Shown: positions 27,022 through 36,853 of the stretch, one piece after another | Numbering within the stretch: the first letter of the stretch is position 1 | How the letters are laid out: each line of letters opens with the position of its first letter | Assembly: GCF_901538265.1 (NCBI RefSeq) | Contig: NZ_LR593886.1 | Span: forward strand, 6,469,738 to 6,533,737 | DNA length: 64,000 bases | Source: Gemmata massiliana | Lineage (GTDB): Bacteria; Planctomycetota; Planctomycetia; Gemmatales; Gemmataceae | Reading direction: 5' to 3' | Notes under the pieces: generated by a model | What the model was told of the DNA's origin: nothing | Database searches by the model: none | The model's input: the letters and a program-made list of their open reading frames with translations, nothing else | Translations under genes and position numbers: made by a program

Positions 27022-27911
27022 CCGACACCAGGGAGCTGTCCGACCCGGAGTTCTTCTCCCGACTCGACGGCATCGAGTTGCGCGCCCGGGCCGTGGTGGA
27101 GGGGTTCCTCCACGGTCTGCACCGCAGCCCGTTCGTCGGGTTCAGCGTCGAGTTCGCCTCGCACCACGAGTACGTGCCCGGCGACGACCCGCGGCACATC
27201 AACTGGAAGCTGTACGCGCGCCAGCACCGGCTGTACGTGAAGGAGTTCGACGGCGACACCAACCTAAATCTGTACGTTCTGCTGGACGTGAGCGGGTCGA
27301 TGGCGTGCGCGAACAAGGGCCGGAGCAAACTGGCTTACGCCGCAACACTAACCGCGGCCTTGGCGCACCTGGCGATCCGACAGCACGACGCCGCGGGGGT
27401 AACACTGTTCGCCGACGAGGTGCTGGCCAACCTCCCGCCGCGCGCGACCGCCCACCAGCAGGGGGAGATCCTGGGACTGATCGCCGGCGCCGCGCCCCGT
27501 GCCGTAACCGACGCGGGCAAGGCGATCCACCAAGCGGCAGAGCTGTGCCGTAAGCGCGGGCTGGTCGTGGTGATTTCCGACGGCTTCGACGACCTGGCGC
27601 GACTGACCGACGCACTCGACCACCTCCTGTTCCTGAAGCACGAGGTGATCCTGTTTCAGGTACTCGACCCGTGGGAGCGCGACCTGCCGCTGGAGGGCAA
27701 CGTGCAGTTCCGCGACCTGGAAACCGGCGAGACCCTGACGACGCTGAGCGAGAGCGTGCGGGACGGCTATCAGGCAGCGGTGCGCGAGTGGCTGAACGAC
27801 CTCGACCGCGAGTGCCGGTCGCGCGGCATCGACCGCATCGAGCTGACGACGGACGACCCGCTCGACAAGGCGCTGCTGGAATACTTCGTGCGCCGCGGGC
27901 GGATGGTGTAA
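27018..27911 (+). CDS. DUF58 protein with vWA-like domain
   Basis: 297 residues from GTG 27018, which overlaps the previous stop and has AAGGAG upstream. The DUF58 signature is present: SPFVGFSVEFASHHEYVPGD, DPRHINWKLYARQHRLYVKE, followed by a vWA-type MIDAS sequence LYVLLDVSGSMA, then HDAAGVTLFADEV and VVVISDGFDD. The usual N-terminal membrane helices of longer DUF58 proteins are missing, so it is cytosolic. DUF58 proteins are standard partners of MoxR ATPases. Position and overlap show co-expression with MoxR and copy A. Confidence 0.9.
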   Translation: MTDTRELSDPEFFSRLDGIELRARAVVEGFLHGLHRSPFVGFSVEFASHHEYVPGDDPRHINWKLYARQHRLYVKEFDGDTNLNLYVLLDVSGSMACANKGRSKLAYAATLTAALAHLAIRQHDAAGVTLFADEVLANLPPRATAHQQGEILGLIAGAAPRAVTDAGKAIHQAAELCRKRGLVVVISDGFDDLARLTDALDHLLFLKHEVILFQVLDPWERDLPLEGNVQFRDLETGETLTTLSESVRDGYQAAVREWLNDLDRECRSRGIDRIELTTDDPLDKALLEYFVRRGRMV

Positions 27912-27975
27912 CCCCCGGGCGATCTCCGGGAAACTGATCGCACCGCGATACTCGAACCTCTGACCCCGTGGCGGT

Positions 27976-29940
27976 ATGGGCTTCGTACAGGCGGCAATGC
28001 TGGCGGCGCTGGCGGCAGTGGTTCTGCCGGTCCTCGCGCACCTGATCTTCCGCCGCCGGTCGCGGCCGGTGAGCCTGGGCACGCTGCGCTTTCTCAAGGT
28101 CGCCGTGCGCCACGACACCCGCCGCCGCAAACTGAAGCGGTGGGCGCTACTCGCACTCCGCGTCGGGTGCGTCGTTCTTTTGGTGCTGCTGTTCGCCCGG
28201 CCGTACCGGGTCGAGGCCGTCGGCGGGGGCGGCACCGGGTTGACCGTCATCCTGATCGACCGCTCCGCGAGCATGGGCCGCACGCGCGACGGCACGCGGC
28301 TGGTCGAGCACGCGGTGCGAAAGCTCCCCGACGTGGTCAACCGGATGTCGGGCCGGGCGCGCGTCGAGGTGGCGTGGTTCGACGCGAAGGTGGAGCCTGT
28401 TGCCTCCGAGGACGGGCGGGTGTCGGTATCGGACCTGAATGCCCCCGAGGTGCTGGCCGGGGGCACAGACTTCGCCGCGGCGCTGACGTGGGCCGGCGCG
28501 CGGTGCGAAGCCGCCCGCGGGGGCGGGCCGCTCGAAGTTCACATAATTACCGACCTCCAGCGATCGGGCTTCGGGAGCCTCGACGTGCTCGCCTTTCCGA
28601 AGGACGTGCCCGTGCGGGTCTGGGACGTCGGCCCGGCCGCGACCGCGAACGTCGCTGTGACCGAGGTGCGGCCGGCGGGCCTGATGGTGCGGGCCGACCA
28701 GCCGACCACCGTTCGGGCGACAATACTAAACGCGCGGCCGGAACCACTCACCGCGCGAGCGGTTCGGCTGAACCTGACCGGCAAGGGCAAGTCATTCACA
28801 CTTCCCGGTGTTGCGTCCGCACCGGCCGGCGCGTCGACAACGGTGACGTTCGAGACGCCGCCGCTCGCCGCCGGGTTGTGGCAGGGCACAGTGACGGTCG
28901 CCGGCGAGGACGGCTTACCGGCCGACGACACCCGGCACGTGGCCATTTTCGCCGCGGCCAAGCCCCGGGTACTTCTGCTCGACGGGGCGGCCCGCGAGGT
29001 GGCGGCGCTGGGCGAAGCGTACTTCTTGGAGCGGGCGCTGGGGCTGGCGCCGCCGGGCGAAACGGTGCCGGATGCGCCGTTCCGCTTGATCGTGTTCCCG
29101 TACAGTGCGGACGCGCGCCTGCCCGACCTGCGCGAAGTCGATGTGCTGATCGCGGCGAACGTGAGCGGGTTCCCGGCCGCCGACACGGGCAAGGTGCGGC
29201 AGTTCCTCGACCGGGGCGGATCGGCGGTCGTATTCGGCGGAGGCAACCTCACGCCGCAGAGCGGCCCGAGTTACGCCGCGGCGGGGTTGTCGGTGGGGGA
29301 AATCGCGGGCACGCACACGGCCCGAGACGTGCCGTTCCGGGTCGCGGATTTCGACGCCGGCCACCCGGTGCTGGTGCCGTTTGCCGACCCACAGCACGGG
29401 GATCTCCGCCGGATCGCGTTTTCCGGTTGCACGCGGGTGGTGCCGGCCGATGGGGTGCGCGTCCTCGCCCGCTTCCGCGACGAGACGCCGATTCTGTTGG
29501 AGCAGCGAACCGGGGCCGCGCGGGTGCTGTGGTGCGGTGCGTCGGTGGGGCGCGAGCACGGCGACTGGAGCCGCGGCCGGCTGTTCTTGCCGCTCGTGCA
29601 TCAGCTCGTCCGTGGCGCAGCGGGCCTGACCGGAGCAGGTCCCGTGCGCGACCTGCCCGCGGCCGGCGAGGTGCCGGGGATACGGGCGGCCGGACCCGAC
29701 TGGGAGGTCCGGAACCTGGAACCGCAGGAGTCGGAATTGGAAGCGTGTACGGCGGCCGAATTCGCCGAGCGGTTGGGCGTGACCCTGGCAACAGACGCCG
29801 GCCCCTCGGGTGCCGCGGACGCGCAGAAGGACCAGAGTGGGTTGGAGCAGCGCTCGGGTGAACTGTGGCCCTGGCTGTGGCTGGTGGTGGTGGTGTGCTG
29901 GCTAGCGGAAGGGTTGCTGGCGAATCGAACGGTCGCGTAA
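27976..29940 (+). CDS. BatA-like membrane protein with vWA domain
   Basis: 654 residues. The N-terminus is the BatA/aerotolerance type: MGFVQAAMLAALAAVVLPVL, HLIFRRRSRPV, then a second helix (WALLALRVGCVVLLVLLFA) ending in RPY. A vWA domain follows with LTVILIDRSASMGRT (MIDAS DxSxS) and FAAALTWAGARC. The middle has CARDB-like and glutamine-amidotransferase-like beta segments (GLWQGTVTVAGEDGLPADD, FLDRGGSAVVFGGGN). A C-terminal membrane helix (WPWLWLVVVVCWLAEGLL) closes it. It is the membrane component that MoxR/DUF58 probably acts on. 65 bases separate it from DUF58. Confidence 0.85.
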   Translation: MGFVQAAMLAALAAVVLPVLAHLIFRRRSRPVSLGTLRFLKVAVRHDTRRRKLKRWALLALRVGCVVLLVLLFARPYRVEAVGGGGTGLTVILIDRSASMGRTRDGTRLVEHAVRKLPDVVNRMSGRARVEVAWFDAKVEPVASEDGRVSVSDLNAPEVLAGGTDFAAALTWAGARCEAARGGGPLEVHIITDLQRSGFGSLDVLAFPKDVPVRVWDVGPAATANVAVTEVRPAGLMVRADQPTTVRATILNARPEPLTARAVRLNLTGKGKSFTLPGVASAPAGASTTVTFETPPLAAGLWQGTVTVAGEDGLPADDTRHVAIFAAAKPRVLLLDGAAREVAALGEAYFLERALGLAPPGETVPDAPFRLIVFPYSADARLPDLREVDVLIAANVSGFPAADTGKVRQFLDRGGSAVVFGGGNLTPQSGPSYAAAGLSVGEIAGTHTARDVPFRVADFDAGHPVLVPFADPQHGDLRRIAFSGCTRVVPADGVRVLARFRDETPILLEQRTGAARVLWCGASVGREHGDWSRGRLFLPLVHQLVRGAAGLTGAGPVRDLPAAGEVPGIRAAGPDWEVRNLEPQESELEACTAAEFAERLGVTLATDAGPSGAADAQKDQSGLEQRSGELWPWLWLVVVVCWLAEGLLANRTVA

Positions 29941-29954
29941 CGGGAGACGGATTC

Positions 29955-32900
29955 ATGTCCGCAACAGAGCTTCGGCGGTCGTTCCGGCGGCAGTTCCGCG
30001 CGGTCGCCCGGCAAATCTGGTCGCTCCGCGTTCTCCGTGGCGCGGCCCTCACGGTGGTCGCCACGGCGGCGCTACTGGCGCTCGTCGCCGCGGCCGACTA
30101 CACCCTCGAACTGTCGTGGGCGGTGCGCGCCGCGGCTCTCGGCGTTGGTGTGATCGGGGTCGCGGTGCTGGCCGCGCGGTGGGTCGTGTGGCCGGCCCGC
30201 GAATGGAACCGCGAGCGCGTCGCGGCCGAACTCGAGGGCCTGTTCCCGCGCCTCGGCCAGCGACTGCGAACCGCGGCCGAACTCGGTGCGCGCCCGGCCG
30301 CCGAACTCGCCCAAGCCGGGGTTTCGCCCGCCCTCGTTGCCGCGCTCGAAGAAGAAACGGCCGAGAAGGTGAAACCGCTGCCATTTCAGGCCGCTCTGCC
30401 GGTCCGACCGGCGCTGCTTGCGGGGTTTGCGGCGCTGGTGTGCGTCGCCGCCGTCGTCGCCGGGGCCGTGGGCCTGCCCGAGTGGCGCACCGCGATGAAA
30501 CGGGCCGCCCTCGCGCCGACCACATACACGACACTCACCGCCTCGGCCTCCGCGGACGCGGTCGACGAGAACGCCGACGTGGAGATCCGCGCCACTCAAT
30601 CCGGCCGCGCCCGCGCCGAGGTGGTGCTGCACGTCCGCGAGGCCGGCGACACCGAGTGGCGGCAGGAAACGATGGAAGCCGTCGACGGCGCGTTCACCGC
30701 CAAACTGTCGCGGCTGCGGGCGACGACCGAGTTCTACGCCGCGGCCGGCCCGGAGAAGACGGCCGTTCAGACGATTGTCGTCCGGCACGCGCTCAAGATC
30801 ATCTCCGCCCGCGCCGAGGTCGCGTCGCCGGCGTACACCGGGGTACCGGTCGCGAGCGTCGAGAGCGGCACGTTCTCGGGATTAGTCGGGAGCGTGGCGA
30901 AGGTGCGGTTCCAGCTCGATCGCGCGCCCGTTTCGGCGGAACTGGTTCTCCGGAACCCCGCGAAGCCGAAGGACGCCCCCCAGCGCGTCCCCCTCACCCT
31001 CGACGGCAAACTTGCTTCGACCGAACTCCGACTGACGACCGACCTCGAGTATTCGGTCGAGGCGCGCGACGCGGATAACATGCCGCTGGTGCCCAACCGC
31101 TTCCGCGTGCGGGTCACCGCCGACCAGCCGCCGGCGGTCACGTTCGACACCCCCGGCGAGAACATGGAGGTTCACACGCTCGCCGAGGTGCTGATGCGCG
31201 CCCGCGCCCGCGACGACTTCGGGCTCACGAAGGTCGGCATCGTGTTCCAGGTGAACAACGAAGAGGAGCGGGCGCTGGTGCTGCTCGACGTCGACAAGCC
31301 GAACCAGCGCGAGCTGAAGGCCGAACAGGTGCTCTTGCTCGAACAGTTCCTGCTGACGCAGAAGGACTGCGTCGCGTACTACGCCTTCGCCGAAGACAAC
31401 CACCCGGACGGCCCGCAGCGGGTCACCACCGAACTGCGGTTCATCGACATCCGCCCGTTCCAGCGCACCTACCGACTGATGGACGCGCCCGACGAGGTGC
31501 CCGGCGGCCCGCGCCGCGAGCTGATCTTCCTGGATGAAGTGATCGCGCGCCAGCGGTTCAATCTGAATCAGACGATCCGACTCGAGGCCCGCGCGAAGGT
31601 GCGCCTCGATCCGGGGCAGGTGGAGAAGATCGCGGCGTTCCAGAACAAGCTCGCCACGCAGACGCACGACCTCGCCGACTTCCTGTCCGGGCTGGGCGTG
31701 GACGGTGCGGCGATCCTCGCACAAGCGGAAGAGGCGATGCTGCTCGCGGTCGATTCGCTGAACGCCGACAAGTTCGCCACCGCGGTCAACCAGGAGCGGG
31801 ACGCGCTCCGGTACCTGATGGAAGCGCGCGAAACGGCGCAGCAGGCGCTGTTCCGCCAGCCGCCGAAGGTGCGGGCACAGGCCCGCGCGTTCGACCGGCT
31901 CCAGCGGCAGAAGCTCCGCCGGCCGAACGAACAGGCGGAAACGCTGGCGCAGATCGCCGGCGAACTCGCCAAACTCGCCGACGACGAGGAGGGCGTCGCG
32001 CGGGACATCGCCGGTCCGCTCCCGATGGGGACGAACGGACCGGGCGGAGCCGAGCCAAAAACCGAGCCCAAGACGGCGAAGGGCGAAGACCCGGCGCAGG
32101 AGCGGCAGGACGATGTGGCGGGGCGCGCGACCGGGCTGGAAAAGGCGGCCGCAAACGCGAAGGGACTGACCGCGCTCGCCAAGGAGCGGATCGCCGAGGC
32201 CACGAAAGCCGCCAACGCCGGCGCCGACGCACTCGGCAAGGGCGACCGGCCGACGGCGCGCAAGGACGTGGACCGCGCGAAGGAGCTGTTCCGCACCGCG
32301 TCGAAGCAGGTCGCCGCGCTCGCGGCCGACGAAGCCGCGCAGCAACTCGCCGCGGCCCGCGACCTCGCCAACGAGATCGCGGCGATGACCGCACCGCCGA
32401 CCGACACGAAGGCGCCCGGTCCCGGCGGGATGGGCGACGAAAAGGTGCCCGGCCTCGGCGGGGCCGCGGAACAGGCCAAGTCGTTGAAGGACGTGCTCGA
32501 GAATCTGGCCGCGTCCGGCGCTGCGGCCGATGCCGACGCGGCCCGCAAGGCGGCCGGGCTGCTGAAAGAAGCGAACTTACAGGACGCGATCGAGCGGTTG
32601 AACAAGCCGGGCGCGGGCGACGACAAGGCCGAGCGCCAGGATCTGGCCGAGCGGTTCGGGGCACTCGGGCAGAAACTCGATCAAGCGTACCGCGAGGCGG
32701 TCGCGCCGCGGTTGGAGGAACTCTCCAAACTGGAGCGCGCGGCGAACGACCTGGAGCAGCGCGCAGCGGCGGCCGACGACGCGGCGGACTTCCGGCGACT
32801 GGCGCAGCAAGGGACCGAGTTCGTGGACCGGCTCGACGCGGCCGGGTTGGGCGCGCTCGTCGGGGACGAGGTGCGGAACGCGCTGCGCGGGCCGGGCACC

Positions 32901-33077
32901 GAGGCGGGCCGGGCCGTGCTCGGGCGCGGGTTCGCGGCGGCGCACACCAAACTGCTGTCGAAGCTGCAAGAGTTCGTCAACGGCGACCGGTTCACCACCG
33001 GGACCGAAGCCGTTCCCCCGGAGTACAGGGATCTGGTGGAGCGCTACCAGCGGGCGCTATCGGGTGGCACGAAGTGA
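29955..33077 (+). CDS. DUF4175-like large membrane protein with coiled coils
   Basis: 1040 residues from ATG 29955 (GGGAGACGG upstream); the frame is open further 5' but inside the previous gene. N-terminal helices (AALTVVATAALLALVAAADY, RAAALGVGVIGVAVLAARWV) and a third (LLAGFAALVCVAAVVAGAVG). A beta-rich extracytoplasmic part follows with FDTPGENMEVHTLAEVLMRARARDDFG split across repeats, then long Ala/Glu/Lys/Arg coiled coils to the end, with several QR/AxDL helices. This order resembles DUF4175-type proteins found next to BatA genes in planctomycetes. Function unknown; it may form a scaffold with the two vWA membrane proteins on either side. Confidence 0.65.
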   Translation: MSATELRRSFRRQFRAVARQIWSLRVLRGAALTVVATAALLALVAAADYTLELSWAVRAAALGVGVIGVAVLAARWVVWPAREWNRERVAAELEGLFPRLGQRLRTAAELGARPAAELAQAGVSPALVAALEEETAEKVKPLPFQAALPVRPALLAGFAALVCVAAVVAGAVGLPEWRTAMKRAALAPTTYTTLTASASADAVDENADVEIRATQSGRARAEVVLHVREAGDTEWRQETMEAVDGAFTAKLSRLRATTEFYAAAGPEKTAVQTIVVRHALKIISARAEVASPAYTGVPVASVESGTFSGLVGSVAKVRFQLDRAPVSAELVLRNPAKPKDAPQRVPLTLDGKLASTELRLTTDLEYSVEARDADNMPLVPNRFRVRVTADQPPAVTFDTPGENMEVHTLAEVLMRARARDDFGLTKVGIVFQVNNEEERALVLLDVDKPNQRELKAEQVLLLEQFLLTQKDCVAYYAFAEDNHPDGPQRVTTELRFIDIRPFQRTYRLMDAPDEVPGGPRRELIFLDEVIARQRFNLNQTIRLEARAKVRLDPGQVEKIAAFQNKLATQTHDLADFLSGLGVDGAAILAQAEEAMLLAVDSLNADKFATAVNQERDALRYLMEARETAQQALFRQPPKVRAQARAFDRLQRQKLRRPNEQAETLAQIAGELAKLADDEEGVARDIAGPLPMGTNGPGGAEPKTEPKTAKGEDPAQERQDDVAGRATGLEKAAANAKGLTALAKERIAEATKAANAGADALGKGDRPTARKDVDRAKELFRTASKQVAALAADEAAQQLAAARDLANEIAAMTAPPTDTKAPGPGGMGDEKVPGLGGAAEQAKSLKDVLENLAASGAAADADAARKAAGLLKEANLQDAIERLNKPGAGDDKAERQDLAERFGALGQKLDQAYREAVAPRLEELSKLERAANDLEQRAAAADDAADFRRLAQQGTEFVDRLDAAGLGALVGDEVRNALRGPGTEAGRAVLGRGFAAAHTKLLSKLQEFVNGDRFTTGTEAVPPEYRDLVERYQRALSGGTK

Positions 33078-33154
33078 TTGGTCCGGGGAGCGGTCGCCTC
33101 TCGGGGCGGCCGCACGAGCGAAGGCAACGATAACGCGAATCGGCTGGGCGGTAT

Positions 33155-35563
33155 ATGACCTTGTCACCGGACCCGAACTTGAGCTTCAGCCCGGTGTGGG
33201 CGGTGCTGCCGTGGCTCGCCGGCGCGGTCGCACTGCTCACGGTCGTGTGGCTGCGCGGAGCGGCGGCGCTGCCCCGCAGCCGCCACTGGGCGCTGTGGGC
33301 GTGCCGCGCCGGTGTGCTCGGGGCGCTGGCCGTTATCGTGGTCAACCCGGTTCACGTCGCGGTCACCCCCGCGGCCGCGCACCGGCCCGAAGTTCACGTT
33401 CTGCTCGACGCTTCGCAGAGCATGAAGCTCGGCGCGCCCGAAACCCGTTGGCAGGAGGCGACCGCTCTGTTGCGTGCGGCGCTCGAGAAGCAAGAGGGGC
33501 ATGCGGACGTGCGCGTCCACCGGTTCGGTGAGCGGCTCGTCGCGGTCGACCCGGCCCTGCTCCGGACGGGCGACCTGCCGCCGCCCGCGGACGCCGACTC
33601 GCAACTGCTGTCCGCGTTCCGGCAACTCGGAGGGCGGCTCGGGCGCGAGGCGCCGGCGGCGGTGATCGTCGCGTCCGACGGCCGGGTGCGCGATCCAGAC
33701 AAACTCGGCGAGATGGCCGCCCCGTGGAAGAAGATGCAGGTGCCCGTTCACGTTGTGCCCGTCGGCCGCGCCGCCGCCGGCGGGGACGTGGCCGTCGTCG
33801 CGGCCGTCGCCCCGGCCAAAGCGCGGAAGCAAGCCCAGGTGACGGTCGACGTGTTCCTCCGGTCGTTCGGGTTTGCGGGGCGCCGCGCGGAACTCCAACT
33901 CCAGGCGCTGGCTGACAACGGTACCGTCCGGCGCACGCTCACAGCGCTCCCGGTCACGCTCCGGGACGGCGTCCAGCCACTGACGGTGGCGTTCCGCATG
34001 GAGCCCGACATCAAGAAGCTGCGCCTGCACCTGCCGCCCCCGGCCGGCGACCTGGCACCGGCGAACAACGACTTCCCGGTGGAAATCGAACTCGACCGCA
34101 CGAAGATCCGCGTGCTGGTGCTCGACGGCTCCGACGCGCCCGGGAGCGTGCCGCGCCCCGGGCGGCCGTTCGACGAGTTCGCCGACGATTCCGATGCCCC
34201 ATACGCCCCACTCCGCGACGCTCTCCTCGCCGACCCGGACGTGCAATGTACCGTGTACCACGTCACCGCGGGCGGCGAACCGCGGCGCGTCCTCAGTCGA
34301 GAAACCGCCCATCTCGGCCCGGCGTTCCCCAGGTCCGCCGCCGAACTGCTCGCCTACGACGCGCTCGTGCTGTCGAACGCGCCCCGCGCGGCGCTGTCCG
34401 ACGAGGTACTGGGATGGGTGGAAGAGTGGATCGGTAAGCGGGGCGGCGGGCTGCTGATGGCCGGTGGCCCGCGGGCGTTCGGGGGCGGCGCGTGGCAGGG
34501 CACCGCGGTCGAGCGGATGCTGCCCGTCGAGTTTACCGCCGCGCCGGACTGGGACGCGACCCCCGCGAGCCCCGAACCGACCGGGGCCGACCTGCACCCG
34601 ATCTGGCGGCTGTTCGATGACGAGCGCGCGACGCGGGTGGCGCTGAAGGCGCTCCCCGAGTCCGCCGGCCGCAACACCTGGACGCGGGTGAAGCCGCAGT
34701 CTGGCACCGTCCTGGGCGCCCAGAAGGGTGGTGGAGCGCCGCTCCTGGCGGTCGGGGTGTACGGCCGGGGGCGGACGATGGCGCTGGCCGCGCCGCTCAC
34801 GGCCGCGTGGGCGCCACAGTTCGCCCGGGCGTGGGGCGAAGCGGGGGACAACCGCCACTTCGCCAAGTTCGCGCGTAACGCGATCTACTGGCTGACGGAA
34901 GATTCCGCGATCGGCCGGCGGCGGCTGGTCGCGAGCACCGACAAACGGTACTACCGCCCCGGCGAGACGGTGTCACTGTCGGCGCAGACGTTCGACGAAT
35001 CGGCCACGCGGACCGGCCGCTACCGCGTGGTCGCGCTGCTAGAACCGAAACAACTCGACGGCGCCGAACTGCCCGCGAGCGTGGTAAAATGGCCCGCGGG
35101 GCGCCCCCGGGCGCCGGGCGAGTCCGGGCCGCTGGTCGGGTGGGGCGAAGAGATCGAACTGCACCTCGACCCGGAGACGAAGGAGCACACGCTGCCCCTC
35201 CCGTTGGTCGAAGCGCTGACCGCCGGGTCGTCCGGACAGGCGTTCAAGCTGGAACTGACCGCCTACGAGGGCGGGACGCAGATCGACAGCAGCTCGCTCG
35301 ACGTGCAGGTGTTGAGCGACCCGCACGAGGCGCAGAACCCGCTGCCGGATCGCGAGTTCCTGAAAGCCCTCGCCGCGGCCACCGGCGGGCGCGAGTTGAC
35401 CGACGCGGCGGCGCTAGCCGGTGCGCTGCAAGCGCTGTCGGTACCGGGCGGGCCGGAGGACGTTCGCCGCACACCGCTCTGGAGCCGCGAGTGGCTCCTC
35501 GGCGCGCTGTTGGGGCTGCTGGCGGTGGAGTGGTTCGTGCGACGGTGGCTCGGGCTGGCTTGA
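33155..35563 (+). CDS. vWA membrane protein with glutamine-amidotransferase-like domain
   Basis: 802 residues. Two N-terminal helices (AVLPWLAGAVALLTVVWL, WALWACRAGVLGALAVIVV), a vWA domain with VHVLLDASQSMKLG and AAVIVASDGRVRDPD, a beta-sandwich region, then a segment like class I glutamine amidotransferases (YDALVLSNAPRAALSDEV, KRGGGLLMAGGPRAFGGG, VERMLPVEF), and a C-terminal helix (WLLGALLGLLAVEWFV). The amidotransferase-like part lacks an obvious nucleophilic Cys, so it is probably structural. This layout is frequent in planctomycete Bat-type operons. It ends the operon; 57 bases separate it from BlaI. Confidence 0.8.
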   Translation: MTLSPDPNLSFSPVWAVLPWLAGAVALLTVVWLRGAAALPRSRHWALWACRAGVLGALAVIVVNPVHVAVTPAAAHRPEVHVLLDASQSMKLGAPETRWQEATALLRAALEKQEGHADVRVHRFGERLVAVDPALLRTGDLPPPADADSQLLSAFRQLGGRLGREAPAAVIVASDGRVRDPDKLGEMAAPWKKMQVPVHVVPVGRAAAGGDVAVVAAVAPAKARKQAQVTVDVFLRSFGFAGRRAELQLQALADNGTVRRTLTALPVTLRDGVQPLTVAFRMEPDIKKLRLHLPPPAGDLAPANNDFPVEIELDRTKIRVLVLDGSDAPGSVPRPGRPFDEFADDSDAPYAPLRDALLADPDVQCTVYHVTAGGEPRRVLSRETAHLGPAFPRSAAELLAYDALVLSNAPRAALSDEVLGWVEEWIGKRGGGLLMAGGPRAFGGGAWQGTAVERMLPVEFTAAPDWDATPASPEPTGADLHPIWRLFDDERATRVALKALPESAGRNTWTRVKPQSGTVLGAQKGGGAPLLAVGVYGRGRTMALAAPLTAAWAPQFARAWGEAGDNRHFAKFARNAIYWLTEDSAIGRRRLVASTDKRYYRPGETVSLSAQTFDESATRTGRYRVVALLEPKQLDGAELPASVVKWPAGRPRAPGESGPLVGWGEEIELHLDPETKEHTLPLPLVEALTAGSSGQAFKLELTAYEGGTQIDSSSLDVQVLSDPHEAQNPLPDREFLKALAAATGGRELTDAAALAGALQALSVPGGPEDVRRTPLWSREWLLGALLGLLAVEWFVRRWLGLA

Positions 35564-35620
35564 ACACTTGAAACGATCGCCGCCCGGCGGCGTCGAACAC
35601 AGTTACAGGAGCGCGGGACG

Positions 35621-36022
35621 ATGGGACGGGCGGCGCGAGAAATCACCGAGACGGAACTGTCGCTGCTGAACGAGCTGTGGCAGCGGCAGTCGGCGACGGT
35701 GCAGGAACTGACCGAGGTGCTGTACGGGAACACCGCCGCGCCGCTCCTGGCCACGGTCCGCAAGTTGCTCGACCGCCTCGAGGGAGAGGGCTGCGTCGGC
35801 CGCGACCGGACCAAGTGGCCGCACCACTACTTCGCCGTGCTGAAGCGCGAGGAACTGGCCGGCAAGCGGCTCCAGGCCGCCGCCGACGAACTGTACGAGG
35901 GCGACTTGGCGCCGCTGCTGACGCACCTCGTCAAGTCGCAGAAATTGACCGCGGGGGACCGCGAGGCGCTCCGCAAGATGCTCGACGAGATGGACGGCGG
36001 TTCCGGCAGCCGCAAGAGCTAA
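35621..36022 (+). CDS. BlaI/MecI/CopY-family transcriptional repressor
   Basis: 133 residues. Winged-helix domain at about 5-80: ITETELSLLNELWQRQSATV, ATVRKLLDRLEGEGCVGRDR, HHYFAVLKREEL. The C-terminal helices serve dimerisation. Members repress operons until a membrane M56 protease of the BlaR1 type triggers their cleavage. An M56 gene lies 0.8 kb downstream with one secreted paralogue between them, so the three form a regulatory operon. The start ATG 35621 follows AGGAGC. No operator palindrome of the classic TACA-TGTA type was found just upstream. Confidence 0.88.
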   Translation: MGRAAREITETELSLLNELWQRQSATVQELTEVLYGNTAAPLLATVRKLLDRLEGEGCVGRDRTKWPHHYFAVLKREELAGKRLQAAADELYEGDLAPLLTHLVKSQKLTAGDREALRKMLDEMDGGSGSRKS

Positions 36023-36051
36023 TCTCCGATGGGTCCGGGAGGGCTCAACCC

Positions 36052-36852
36052 GTGTACGCCCCGCTCACGATTCTGCTCCTGCTCGTCCCCGCCCAGCCGC
36101 CGGACAAGCCCGCTCCGGACACCAAGGCCGAGGCGGAAGAGGCCAGCGCCGTCGCGAAGAAAATGACCGGCGAGTACGCCGTTCAGCTCGGCTCGGCGGG
36201 CAAGAAGTTGAAGCTCGAGCCGGAGCCGGTGCTGCGCTGGACGAACCACCTCGGGCGCCGGTTCTACGGCGACGTGTACGTGTGGACGAGCGACGGGCGC
36301 CCCGAGGTCATCGCGTCGGTCAACAACGTCTTCACGACGAAGCGGGCGGCGGAAACCGAAATCCAATCGCTCTCGACGGGCCGGCCGGTCCTGTCGCACG
36401 ACGGAAAAGTGGTCTGGGAGCCGGACGCGCCCGGGGTGGCGTTCGAGCCGCTACCAAACGCCCCGAAACCGGGCGGCACCGCGGCCAACCGGCTCCAGCA
36501 GATGCGTGCCCTGGCGGGGCAGTTCGCCGTAACCGCGACCTACGCGGACGACAAGAAGGGCGAGGAACTGCGGCTGCTGCGGGCGCCGATCTTCCGGTAC
36601 GCGAGCGCCGCGCAGGGCGTGACCGACGGGGGCCTGTTCGCCTTCACCAAGGGAACCGACCCGGACGCGCTCCTGCTGATCGAGGCACGTGGGAAGGGCG
36701 ACGAGGTGCGGTGGGAGTATTCGTTCGCCCGCCTCAACGGGTACTGCGCGCTCCGCGGCACCCTGAAGGACGCCGAAGTGTGGCGGGTCGAGAAGCAGTC
36801 GCACGCGGTGAACACCGATCCGAAGCGACCGTATTGCTGCTTGCGGAAGTGA
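36052..36852 (+). CDS. Secreted paralogue family, copy B (between BlaI and M56 peptidase)
   Basis: 266 residues. GTG 36052 is chosen because GGGAGGG lies upstream and it opens a short signal (YAPLTILLLLVPA). Landmarks: EPVLRWTNHLGRRFYG, VYVWTSDGRPEVIASV, KVVWEPDAPGVAFEPLP, NRLQQMRALAGQFAV, ELRLLRAPIFRYA, VTDGGLFAFTKGTDPDALL, VRWEYSFARLN, and EVWRVE. It is closest in layout to copy A. It lies between a BlaI-type repressor and an M56 peptidase, whose GTG start follows its stop by one base. It could be the exported target or the ligand sensor of that pair. Function unknown. Confidence 0.75.
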   Translation: MYAPLTILLLLVPAQPPDKPAPDTKAEAEEASAVAKKMTGEYAVQLGSAGKKLKLEPEPVLRWTNHLGRRFYGDVYVWTSDGRPEVIASVNNVFTTKRAAETEIQSLSTGRPVLSHDGKVVWEPDAPGVAFEPLPNAPKPGGTAANRLQQMRALAGQFAVTATYADDKKGEELRLLRAPIFRYASAAQGVTDGGLFAFTKGTDPDALLLIEARGKGDEVRWEYSFARLNGYCALRGTLKDAEVWRVEKQSHAVNTDPKRPYCCLRK

Positions 36853-36853
36853 T

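Noticed and set aside
28140..29861. 573-codon frame overlapping the BatA-like gene
   Set aside because: Arg/Gly-rich shadow in another frame; the BatA-like frame has clear membrane and vWA motifs.
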